Shown here: one piece after another, positions 30,449 to 40,610 of the stretch
How the letters are laid out: every line of letters begins with the position of its first letter
Position numbering within the stretch: the stretch's first letter is position 1
NCBI GenBank assembly: GCA_004519485.1
Contig: CP038108.1
Coordinates: forward strand, 1,084,431-1,148,430
DNA length: 64,000 nt
Reading direction: 5' to 3'
Source: Nannochloropsis oceanica
Lineage: Eukaryota; Sar; Eustigmatophyceae; Eustigmatales; Monodopsidaceae
The notes under the pieces: model-generated
The model's input: only the letters and a program-made list of their open reading frames with translations
What the model was told of the DNA's origin: nothing
The model's database searches: none
Position numbers and translations under genes: made by a program

Positions 30449-31045
30449 CTTAGAAACTCCCTCCCTCCCTCCCTCCCTCCCTCCCTCCCTCCCTCCCTCC
30501 CTCCCTCCCTCCCTCCCCCCTCCCTCTTTCCAGCCCACGTCCTGTACTGGGGTAGCAAGGATTTAGCAAATTTTATCCTCAAGGAGACCAGGAAAGGGGA
30601 GGAAGGGGGGGAGGGAGGGGTTGAGGAAGGGCAGGGCCAAGTGGCGGCGGAGGAGGAAGAGGAGGAGGAAGAGAGGGAGGAAGAAGAAAGGGAAAGGATT
30701 TTTGTGTGAAAGAATAAAAATGTAGTGGGCCAAAGCATGCATCTGGAAGGGAGAGAGGGAGGGAGGGAGGGAGGGAGGGCTGGCTTGAGCGCTGATTGCT
30801 TGGAGTGATTTGATTCTTTACAGCCACACGCAGGGGGACAAAAGTAAATAAGGATCGTTTATCTGCTATTCCCCTCCTCCCCTCCCTGCCTCCTCCCTTC
30901 CTTTCTTCCTTCCCGTCCTTCCTTCCATCCTCCTTTTCGGCGCATGGTTACACCCCGCGCGTCCTCCCTGCTTCCCTTCTTCCTCCCTCTTCCTTCCCCT
31001 CCTCCTCCTCTTTCTCCACCCTATCCTCCCTCCTTCACTCTCTCT
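30449..31045. other. Region between gap-side gene and TBCB
   Basis: Contains a (CCCT)n tract at 30460-30517, a possible plus-strand terminal exon at 30533-30709 (acceptor TTTCCAG, reading LYWGSKDLANFILKETRK then an acidic tail and stop), then TBCB 3' flank. Nothing firm. Confidence 0.35.
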
Positions 31046-33255
31046 TTATATCTCCTCCTCTTCCTCCTCCGCCGCCTCCACCTCCTCCTCCTCCTCCTCT
31101 AGCCCTCTCTCAGCAAAATCACCCACAGTGATGTTTCTCGGTCGCACGAAAGTCCCAAACTTTTCCTGAGGAAGTGACAGAGGGAGGGAGGGAGGGAGGG
31201 AGGGAGGTAGAGAAGAGGTGTGAGCCAGAAAAAGACCCGCCGAGCTGAGTTGAAAATGTTTAGAAAAGGGAGGGAGGGAGGGAGGGAGGGAGGGAGGGCA
31301 CGTACCTGACAGGTGAAGTAGCGCTGACCGTCTTTGGTGCTCCCATCGTTGCGTCCGACAGGCTCGTCCAGCTGGACGCCGACCTGAGGGAGGGAGGGAA
31401 GGAGGGAGGGAGAGAGGGAGTTGGTGAAGGGAATAAGAAGGAGGGAGGGAGGGAGGGCGGGCTTACCCAGCAGCCTGCTCCTGCTGCTTCGACTTGGCCC
31501 ATGTACATGATTGTGCCCCGTCGCCCGCCTGAAGGGAGGGAGGGAGGGAGGGAGGGAGGGACGGAGGGAGGGAGGGAGGGAGGGAGGAAGGGAGTTTACA
31601 AAGCAGTCAAGACATAATGTACAAGGAAACAATGGATTGATATATGCTCCCTCCCTCCCTCCCTTCCTTCCTCCCTCCCTTCCTCCCTCCCTCCCTCCCC
31701 CTCTACCTGGCTGACATTCACACCGCTGGCCCACTTTCCATCCCTCCATCGACTCCGGCCCGGGGGGAGGCTCCTCCCTCCCGCCCTCCCTCCCGTCCTC
31801 CCTCCCCTTCTCGTCCTTTTTCTTGGTCCAGGGCGCCTGGGGAGGGAGGGAGGGAGGGAGGGAGGGAGGGAGGGAGGGGAAGGGGGGGAAGGGAGGGAAG
31901 AAAGGGGAATTACGGTATGGAGGCCAATTACGGTATGGAGGCACAGAGCCCCCCTCAGGGAAAAGGAGGGAACGGAGGGAGGGCGCAAGAGGGGGAGGGC
32001 AGGAGTGAGGGAGCAAGAGAGGGAGGGCAGGAGGGAGGGAGGGAGGGAGGGAGGGGAGGGTCTACCTTCCACTTCTCGTCCTTGGCTTTCTGCTCCTTCA
32101 CCCATTCCCTGAGGGTGCCCTTGCGTTTGTCGTAGTCTTCCTCCGACATGGTGTATTTCTCCACCTGAGGGAGGGAAGGAGGGAGGGAGGGAGGGAGGGA
32201 GGGGGAAGAGGTGGGGAGGGAGATTGACGCGATGAGATGCGAGAGGAGGGAGGGAGGGAGGGAGGGAGGGAGGGAGGAAGGCTTTCCACGTGCCTTGCTA
32301 ACGTCTTCCAGTCCACCGTGCTTGGAGAGGGAATATGGGTCCTGTTTATCAATAAAAGGAGGGAGGGAGGGAAGGAGGGAGAGGGTGAACAAAAAAGGAG
32401 GGAGGGAGGGAGCAAGGGAGGGAGGGAGGGAGGGAGGGAACGAGGGACGTACGTCATCGACGACGTGGATGCACATGCCGCTTTCTACGGAGTAATACCC
32501 CAATTTTTTGGAGTCATCGCCTGTAAGAAGAGATAATATGATGAAGAGATGAGATGAAGTGGGGGAAGGGAGGAGGAAAGGAAGTGGAAAGGGAGGGAGG
32601 GAGGGAGGGAGGAAGGGGGGAAGGAGGGAGGGAGGGAGGGAGGGAGGGGATACGTACTGAGGGGGAGCATGGTGCTGTCGCCCGAGTCCCGCTTGAGAAA
32701 GAGCCGCTGATGTTGAGGCTTGGTCCCGCAGTGGGTGTAGAGCTTTTCCTTGACACCATCGATCTAGAGGGGGGAATGCGGAGAGGTAATGAGATGCAGG
32801 GAGAAAGGGAGGGAAGGAAGGGAGGAGGGAAGGAGGGACGTACCGACGTGTGCAGATCGAGGCGAATGTCGGGCATGGACATGCCAAGGTTGGAATGCGT
32901 GACACTCACCATCACCACGCCCTTAGGGAGCAAATCATACCGCACGGCGTCACCTGCCACGAGGTAGTCGCGGAGGGCCTTGATAGGGAAGGGAGGAAAA
33001 GGATAAAATAAATAAGAAGAAGGAAGGGTTGAGAACGAGAAAAGGGCTCTAAAGGCAACGGGGCAGGATGCATGCCCACGATAACGTGCTTGTTTTTACA
33101 TGCTCCCAATAATCTTACTCCTTCTCTTTCGCTCGACCACCATACGCGACAAATGCCCTGCCCTCCATCTTTTTCAGCACTGCATGGTCATTAGACGTTT
33201 CGCCTACCTGTGCGTCCTGGTGCAGCCTCCTCGGAGGAGCCACGCCGGGATGCAT
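31046..33255 (-). CDS. TBCB: Tubulin-folding cofactor B
   Basis: Ten minus-strand exons: 33255-33208, 32978-32844, 32763-32658, 32520-32453, 32341-32294, 32164-32066, 31836-31707, 31528-31467, 31383-31306, 31165-31046. All phases match, giving 297 residues (human TBCB is 244). The N-terminal half is a ubiquitin-like domain ending SGMCIHVVDD, followed by the family block LEDVSK-VEKYTMSEEDYDKR. The CAP-Gly domain at about 203-280 has RRGTIMYMG, GCWVGVQLDEPVGRNDG, QRYFTCQ and FGTFVRP-NITVGDF. The C-terminus is acidic and ends EEI, close to the family's terminal tubulin-like tail. TBCB captures alpha-tubulin and works with TBCE in the cytosol. A GREGG-rich insertion interrupts exon 7. The intron after exon 5 has a GC donor. 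The start is the only ATG in exon 1, but exon 1 could extend upstream. Confidence 0.9.
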
Positions 33256-33541
33256 CCTTTCCTGGTACTTTAAATGTGCCTGTATGTATGGGGTATGTTC
33301 GAAGAGAGAGGTGTAGGTTTTGGGGTGTCGAAAATTGAGGAAGCACGCTTGCTTGCTTCGCCAGCTCTGAACTTCCACAGCGAGCGTATTCGAGCACCTC
33401 GAGCAGTTGCTAGTAGCAGTGCCTGCTCATGACTGCGCCTCTAATCTAACATGGTATGGTAGTCATACAGAACGTAGCCAACGTACTATATGCTACACAA
33501 CCTGCAAGCACAGGCAGGGGCCGGGATGTCGCACTGGTGCG
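33256..33541. promoter_or_regulatory. Divergent promoter region TBCB / PX gene
   Basis: About 290 bp between the starts of TBCB (-) and the PX-DEP-PX gene (+). Free of tetranucleotide tracts. No clear core element seen. Confidence 0.4.
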
Positions 33542-34538
33542 ATGAGCAAGGCTGGGGGGTCAGTCCAGAGACAGGTACGTCGAGACGTGACAGTACCCAT
33601 TGCCACCTCGCACTCAGCAGCACATAATCACTTCATTGCCCTCCCCCTACCTCAACAAAGGCATCACGGCTTGCTTTGCCCAGTCCATTTTCGCCCTGGG
33701 TCCTATCCTGTTCTTTACCATTGCGGTGCCGTACCATCTCCTCATCCCATGGAGCGCTGGCGAGAGCGGAAGCCGCCGCCCCCTGTACGACCGGCGGCTT
33801 TTCGACCGGTTCAGCCCCCACAAACTTCTCCTGACAACGCTCCTGGCCATGGTACCCTTCGCGCGCATTGTTCTGGTCCTGTGCATGCACAGTCATGAGC
33901 TATACTCCGGTGCCTTTTTCTTTTCCAACATCGTTACGGCCGTAGCTTGGACTTGCAGTTGGTGGGTCGTGCGTTTTGAAGCCGCGTCACAGGAATCAAT
34001 CTACCACTCTTGGATTATTCTGTGCTTTTGGGTCTTGTCCCTCATCAGTGACGGCTTCATTCTGGCGGCAGCTTCACCGGGACTCAAGGCGCATACCCAT
34101 CTCTCGACCGCGTTGCGGGGGCAGGGAATCCTGAACGTCATAGCCTTTGCCAGTGACGGTGGTTTGGTGCTATTAGGCTTCCTGGCGCCCAAGCAAGCCG
34201 TGATCGATGCTGAAATCGTGGTGCGTGGGATGTGCCAGTCGCCGGCTGAGGTAGGAGTGCCGTCGGAATACACGGCCGTGGGACAAGTTTATTTCGGGTC
34301 CCCAACATGGAACGAGGCCGGGCGCGCGACGTGGCAGCGCCAACGCTGGTGGTGGCCAAAGTGGATCTTCTCCTCCTCATCGTCACGCGACCTGGACCGT
34401 CCAGAGGGTGCGGAGCGCACGGGGAGTGGTGGAGTGTATTCCTCTCTGTGCGAGACCTTTTCGAGGGAGACGGGGTCCTTGTCAGATACGACAATGCTTG
34501 GTACGCCGAGTGTCATTCTGCGACAGCAACAGCAGCAA

Positions 34539-34571
<33 letters not shown>

Positions 34572-37500
34572 CAACAGCAGGCAGGAGGACAATCAGATGA
34601 CCAGCAATCTGCATCGTATGCTGCCCCTTCGTCGGCCTTCTATCAATCGTTTTTGAAGGCGCATGCATCTTTTGTACCGAGCCCTGCGTCTGTGATATCA
34701 TCCAGTTTTGACGTGTCCTCAGCACCGCTCAGCCAAGCTGCTGCTGCTGCTCGCGGTGAGGGAGGAAAAATGCTAAGAACCACATCAGAATCGGGCGCAG
34801 AAGCGGTGGGAGGAGCAGGGGAAGGAGAGGTGGGCTCTGGAAGAGTAGCTGGTGGTCGGTTGTCACCATCGACCCTTCTGTCGTCATCCTTGAGGCAGGC
34901 TGCTTCCTCATCCATCCTGCGTCCAAAACGGCCTCGACGAGGAAGTCTCGGGGCTTGGGGCAGTATTGGTGGTAGTGGCAGTGCTGGTGGTGGTGGAGGA
35001 GGAGGAGGAGGAGAAGGGCGAGGGAAGAGTGTCTACCATATTTCGATCCCTCGCTGGTTGCTTGTGGACCCCGCGCGTAATCCTGTAGAGGTGGAGCCGC
35101 TGTTGGTGGAGGAAGGGAAGGAGGAAGAGGAGGAGGAAGGGGAGGAGATGTTGTCGCCAGATGCACCGAGCATGATTGGACGGAAGACGTCGATTCTGCC
35201 GGATGTGTGTGACAAGAAAGTGGCTTTCGAGATTGCCATCGAGCGGGAGGGTGGGAGGGAGGGAGGAGACGAGGGCGAGGACGAGGACGAGGCCGAGGAG
35301 AAAAGAGAGAGGAAGGGCTGGCATAGGGAGGGATGGACGGTTTGGAGAACGTACGAAGACTTTGACAACTTGCACGCAGCTTTGATGGCGCGGTTCTTCC
35401 CGGAGGGCGGGGGGGAGGTCGGGGGGAACGGCGTGTGTCCTCTGAAGCGCCCGAATTACATAGGGCTGAGAGAAGGGAGGTTAAAGGAGCAGGGGAAGGT
35501 ATTGTTGAGGGTGGTGGATGTGGTGAGTGACATGCGCGTTCTTCGACAGTATTTGAGTCAGGCGGTGGCCCTGCGTCTTCAGTGTCGGGAGCTGAGGGAA
35601 TTTTTAATCGACGAGGGGGGGGAGGAGGAGGGGAAGGAGGAGGAGGGGAAGGAGGAGGAGGAGGAAGGGAGAGAGAAAAGGGTGGGTGTGGACGGAGAGC
35701 GGGAGGGAGAGAGATGTCTTCAGGAGGAGGAGGAGGGGGAGGAGGGAGGGAAGGAGGGAGGGAAGGAGGGGCTGGCGTTGCGGCAGGTGTACTTGGCCAT
35801 GCGCAAGTCGATTCCGGCGGAGGATCATCACGTGCGACTTAGAACGTTCAAGGTGAGGAGGGAGGGAGGAAGGGAGGGAGGAAGGGAGGGAGGGAGGGAG
35901 GCAAAGAGGGAGGGAGGGGGCTGCTGGTTGGATTGGGATGATGCAAAATGTATCTGTATGTATGCGGACTCATTCGTATCTAATGACGAGAGTCTCAAGC
36001 TCGTTTTCTCGCCCATTCGCCTCTCCCTCCTTCTCCCTCCTTCCCTCCCTCTTGCTCAGGGTGTGATTGCTGGGAATGAGATCGCACGGTGGTTGGTCGA
36101 CTCGCGGAGCTGCCCTCCATCAGACGGGGAGGTTAAGACGATGGTGGGGCAGCTGGTGAAGCGAGGCCTCTTGGTGCCCGTCGTGCGAGGTAGGTAGGTA
36201 GGTAGGGAGGGAGGGAGAGAGGGAGGGAGGGAGGGAGGGAGGAAGGGAGGGAAGGAGGAAGGTAGGTAGTAGGTAGGTAGGTAGGTAGATAGGAAGGGAG
36301 GGAGATAGGTAGGTAGGGAGGGAGGGAGGGAGGGAGGGAACAAATGCGTCGGATTCCGTGACGCGTCGCGTTTTATCAAATATCCTCGTCCTTCCCTCTT
36401 CTTATGCCTCCTTTCCTCCCTCCCTCCTTTTTCCCTCTCAGGCTACGTCCACGAGGAAGAGCCGGAGGAGGAGGAGGAGGAGAAGCGGAGGGAGGGAGGG
36501 AGGGAGGGATCGGCTGGTCCCGTCCTGTTTCGAGACTCTCGTCTGTGGTTGTTTCACTATGGAGGAGGGAGGCGGAGGGGGAGGGAGGGTGGGAGGAGGA
36601 GGGCAAAGGTGATGAGGGAGGAGGACGTGGTGGTGTTTGGGCAGGTAGGTAGGTGGGAAGAGAGGGAGGAAGGGAGGGAGGGAGGGAGGGAGGATGACAG
36701 GGTGATTGCTCCACTTGGTTATTTCCCTACGTTGGATTTTTAAGCCTTTCTCATTTCTCCCTTCCTCCCTTCCTCCCTTCCTCCCTCCCTCCCTCCCTCC
36801 AGGACGTTTCTCTCTGCATTCCCAAGGACGACCCCGAGGGGAAGGGCGGGAGGGAGGGAGGGAGGAAGGGAGGGAGGGAGGGAGTGTACGAGGTGGTGGT
36901 GTCGACCTGTACAGAGATATGGGGCGTAAAAAGAAGGTATTTGGACTTTGTAGGCTTGGACCAGCAGCTGAAGAGGTGAGGAGGGGAGAGAGGGAGGGAG
37001 GGGAGGTTGTGAAGGTTTAGAGGTTTGGATTTAGCACTTGAAGAGGGCAGGGAGGGAAGGAGGGAGGAAGGAAGGAAGGAAGGGAGGGAGGGAGGGAGGG
37101 AGGGAGGGTGGTTCGATTTGGTTGACATGAATCATATTGTCTTCTTTTCTCCCTCTCTCCCTCCCTCCCTCCCTCCCTCCCTCCAGCCTGGGCATCCTTC
37201 CTCCAGTGTCCCTTCCAGGTGCAGGAGGCGTCGACAAGGGCAGCACCAGCAGCGAGGAAAAAGAAGAAGAGGAGGAAGAGGAAGAAGATGCATTAGTAGG
37301 AGGAGGGCGAGATCAAGACAAAGAAGAAGGGAGAGAAGAAGCAGAAGCCGCAGCTTTCCGAGAGGAGCGACGCCAAAGACTAGAGGTAAGGGAGGGAGGT
37401 AGGGGGTGATCAAGGGAGGGAGGGAGGGACGGAGGGGGGGAGGGAGCAATAGAGGGAGAAAGGGAGGGAAGGGAGGGAAGGAGGGAAGGAGGGTGGGAAG

Positions 37501-37978
37501 GAGGGAGGGGGGGACCATGATCAATCATTCCACGTCTGCATCATCATCTCATTTTCTTTCCTCCCCCTCCCCCCATCTCTCTCTCCTTCCCTCCCTTCCT
37601 CCCTCCCTCCTTCCCTCCTCATCACCAGATCTATGCCCTTGGTGTCCTGGAAGCGGCCCAGCACTCGCCGGCCGTGCTGGGGCCGTTAGTGATGATGTTT
37701 CTCGATGAAGATGCCAGTGCATTGAGGATTGGGGGTAAGGAAGGGAAAGAGGGAGGGAAGGAGGGAGGGAGGGAGGGAGTAGATGGTTGGGCCACTCATT
37801 GTTTCGCATACCTTTTAACTACAACACAGTGATCTCGCAGGAAGGAGAAGAAGAAGAAGAAGAAGAAGAAGAAGAAGAGAAGAAGAAGAAGAAGAAGAAG
37901 AAGAAGAAGAAGAAGAAGAAGAAGAAGAAGAGGAGGAGGAGGAGGAGGAAGCAAAGTCGACGTGACAGAGCTTTATAA
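33542..37978 (+). CDS. Five-TM / PX / DEP / PX fusion protein
   Basis: Eight exons: 33542-33574, 33618-35852, 36060-36189, 36442-36644, 36803-36975, 37187-37385, 37629-37734, 37830-37978, joining in frame to about 1075 residues. Residues 12-200 hold five hydrophobic helices, an arrangement like the TMD0 of ABCC transporters (resemblance only). A polyQ and serine-rich linker follows. PX domain 1 is at about 546-680 (WTVWRTYEDFDNLHAAL). A DEP-like domain spans about 730-800 (GNEIARWLVD, VGQLVKRGLLVPVV). PX domain 2 is at about 868-1025 (WGVKRRYLDFVGLDQQL, ILPPVSLPG, FREERRQRLE, VMMFLDED). PX domains bind phosphoinositides, so an endomembrane location is likely. The C-terminus is a (GAA)n-coded poly-E/poly-K tail. 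Exon 1 is tiny and its intron would be only 43 nt, the weakest part of the model. No ATP-binding cassette is present. Confidence 0.78.
36189..36340 (+). repeat. Mixed (GTAG)n / (GGGA)n intronic tract
   Basis: The donor of exon 3 merges into GTAGG repeats, then GGGA, then GTAGG again in the intron 36190-36441. Confidence 0.9.
37848..37945 (+). repeat. (GAA)n / (GAG)n coding microsatellite
   Basis: GAA then AAG register then AGG, coding poly-E, poly-K and poly-R in turn at the end of the PX gene. A one-base interruption shifts the repeat register. Confidence 0.9.
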
Positions 37979-38356
37979 GGTCATAGACTAGAACAATTAA
38001 TCAAGTAGAAGCTATCGCTTCAAGAGTTCTTGCTTTGTCCATATCATCTTTCTTTTGATGTCTTTCACTTCTTTTTATGTGATCTTGTCCAAGTCTCCTC
38101 TTGATGCTTTGGTCTTTTTTCACGTGATATTTCTTGTGAAGGTTTGTATGTGTATGTATATGTGTGCATGTCTACGAGGACTTAACCCTTGGCTTCTTGC
38201 TTTGCTCTCGTGAATTACATTTCCTTCTCATTTTTTCTGCTACTGTTGCTGCTGCACCTTCTACATCCCACTTCTTTCGACATTGGGGGATGACTCTACT
38301 CACCTTGTGTGTCTTCACCCCTGCCCGTCCTTTTGCTCGTGGTGTCATCCTTCATC
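37979..38356. other. Convergent intergenic region
   Basis: Between the PX gene and the SMP-like gene. T-rich. It includes one copy (38203-38254) of a 52-bp repeat shared with 40971-41022. Confidence 0.45.
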
Positions 38357-38773
38357 TCACTTTCCCCTTGACCCTCCTCCCGCACCTTCCTCCCCTTCAT
38401 GCATCGCCGCGGCTGACTGCGCACGAGCGGCAAAGCCTCCCTTCTCCACCCCCCCTCCAGTTGCCCGGGCCTCTGCTGACTGAACGCGACGGGCCGCCTC
38501 CGATGTCATTGGCATGTGCTTCTTCCCTCCTCCTCCTCTTCCTCCTCCTCCTCCTCTTCCTCCTCCTCCTCCTCCTCCTCCTCCTCCTCCTCCTCCTCCT
38601 CCTTTCTTCCCTCCACTGATGTGTTTCGGTGCTTTGCTCCTGTTTGCATTCGCAAAGCCAATCTTCCCTCCTCCTCTCATTCCTCTTTCTATCTTTCCCT
38701 TGGCTTGGACTCGGCCGGTCTGCAGGATAGTAGCGAGGAGGAGGAGAAAGAGGACGCGATGAAAAAAAGGCAT
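38357..38773 (-). CDS. Small secreted protein with SMP (seed maturation) motif
   Basis: Single exon, 138 residues if the ATG at 38773 is used; an in-frame ATG 13 codons upstream (38812) is possible. The N-terminus MPFFHRVLFLLLLATILQ is a good ER signal peptide, with a likely cut after VQA. A polyglycine/lysine linker coded by GGA repeats follows. The C-terminal part reads AARRVQSAEARATGGG and GGFAARAQSAA, the repeated A-x-x-QSAEARA / F-A-x-RAQSAA pattern of SMP-domain (LEA-like) proteins of land plants. Function is unknown; desiccation or stress protection would be inference from plant relatives. No ER-retention signal is visible. Confidence 0.55.
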   Translation of the reverse strand: MPFFHRVLFLLLLATILQTGRVQAKGKIERGMRGGGKIGFANANRSKAPKHISGGKKGGGGGGGGGGGGGGGRGGGGGRGGGGKKHMPMTSEAARRVQSAEARATGGGVEKGGFAARAQSAAAMHEGEEGAGGGSRGK

Positions 38774-38812
38774 GATGTAGGTGGTGTGTTCTATGAGTGT
38801 GTGACAAAGCAT

Positions 38813-39879
38813 GAATGAGTGATGAGGAATAAGTCGGAGGCTGATTTATCGTCATATCTACAATAACATGGACCATGATAAATGATTACTTTCAATGTAC
38901 TCCGTTCGCATCTTGGGCTATTCTGCTCCCCCCAAGTCGGGAGGGGGGGGAGGACGTTCACATTCTTCCCCCTAAGCAACTTGGGTACCCTTCCGGTGGG
39001 ATTTCACCCAGGGATAGCAGTATATCCAGGCACTAAGTGACAGCGCGCTCGAGGACAGACTAGGGCCAGTTTGCAGAACCGCGTGTTCGGAGGAACGAGC
39101 CACCTCGTGCGCAAAGAAGAAAAGAAAATTCTGCCGCCATCGGGAACGTTATTAAAGGGTGTGTTCAACTCCGCACCCGTATTTAGCAGCCACTCTTGAA
39201 TGATTGTTAAAGATTTCTGTTAAAGTGCCGACCCAGGTGTGCTCTCGACCGGGAGGATAACCCTTAAACCCCTTAAATAGCCTTAGTTGTTTTTAAAGAG
39301 CTGACCACAGACACGAAGCGCGTTCTCGGTGAGGAAAATCGGTTGAGTCGAATCCGCGGGAGGCTGAGCAACCCCAAGATGGTTTGCTACCCCAAAGATT
39401 GCTTAATTGGTCACAGCATGGCTGCAAGACACATTATCGAATTTAACGCATTCTGGTACAAGATGACTTGCTCTGATACGACTTACTGAGCACCCACAGG
39501 CGGTAGAACTTGCATGTGCCTTCGCTGTCCCCCCGCTGTCCCCCCGCGAGAGAACCCGTTCCGTCCCCCTCGAGACGGGTGACAGGGGGACATCGCCCCC
39601 GGAGAAAGGGGGACAAGAGGGATGACACAGGAAGCCGCGAAATCAACAGTATCGCTCATTCTTTCCCCCCACGACATCGCCCCCGGAGAAAGGGGGACAA
39701 GAGGGATGACACAGGAGGCCGCGAAATCAACAGTATCGCTCATTCTTTCCCCCCACGGACTAACTACTCCAGGTACCTCCTCACCATGAATGCCGACACA
39801 ATTGCCGTACATTAGCCTGAATACGCGGCAGCCGTAGGCAAAAAGATTGGAATGAACGATCCGTCTCTTTGTACGATTT
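38813..39879. other. Intergenic region with 84-bp duplication
   Basis: No gene seen. No GGGA/CCCT intron-type repeats. It contains the 84-bp tandem duplication and lies just upstream of the dead transposase. Confidence 0.5.
39590..39757 (+). repeat. 84-bp tandem duplication, two copies
   Basis: Copy 1 at 39590-39673 and copy 2 at 39674-39757 differ at one position (AAGCC versus AGGCC), so the duplication is recent. Confidence 0.95.
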
Positions 39880-40610
39880 TTGGCTTTTGGACGGGTCTTT
39901 CATGCAAGTACTCCCGGGTACGTTCTCATTCCCACACAGCGTCTTCTCGGGTTACCTCATTACTTCTCTGTAACGTACCCCAGTCACCACAGCCGCCCGC
40001 GCCTTTTCGAGGAAGTGTTCTACAGCTCTTATCATAAAGGGCATGGCATAAAATTTCAGGGCATTGTAACACCGTGTGGATTACTGGAGCACGTCTACGG
40101 CCCGGAAATGGGCCGTCATTACAAGATTTATGTGTTGTACCAGTCCAAGGTCCATGAAGAAATGGGCAGCGGTATGTCCTCAACGGAGATAGAGCATATA
40201 ACAAGTACCGGGCGAGGCCTTACATAGCGTGTGTTTTCCCTCGTCGACTACGCCTGACTCCCTCCCAACGTGAGTACAACGCCGCGTACAACAAACTGCT
40301 TACCACTATTGAGCGTGCGTTTGGCCATGTTTGCTCCGAATGGAGTAGCCTCCGGTTCAAGCATTTGTTGAAACCGGATATGTCACCTCTCGGCGGCAGG
40401 TATTTGATTGCTTGCTTTCTATACAGTTGCAAAACATTGTTGGACAAGGGGAATCAGATAAGCCTTTTTTTCGATTGCAACCCACCAACACTAAGGGAAT
40501 ACCTTGCAAGGCCACGCCCCCCTCAAAGCCGATACGAGCACAATATGGCCATTTGTCATGCGCTGGTGGATCATGTTGGGGAAGACAAAGTGTTTGATTT
40601 TCTGTAAAAG
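39880..40610 (+). pseudogene. Dead PIF/Harbinger-type (DDE_Tnp_4) transposase
   Basis: Two open frames must be joined to read the family pattern. The first (to about 40157) has HKGHGIKFQGIVTPCGLLEH then YGPEMGRHYKIYVLYQSKV. The second (about 40158-40607) has NGQRYVLNGDRAYNKY, LTPSQREYN and TIERAFGHVCSEWSSLR, ending with a stop at 40605-40607. These match the middle and end of DDE_4 endonucleases, including the GD-x-AY second acidic site. A one-base frameshift near 40158 separates the frames. The first catalytic Asp expected in GR-x-x-D is replaced by Lys (GRHYK). The N-terminus and the partner Myb-like ORF are absent. I found no terminal inverted repeats. Confidence 0.75.

Noticed and set aside
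33542-37978. Calling the PX gene an ABC transporter
   Set aside because: Only five helices resemble TMD0; no Walker A, signature or Walker B motif anywhere in the product.
40365-40607. A stand-alone small gene at 40365-40607
   Set aside because: It is the C-terminal part of the broken Harbinger transposase.
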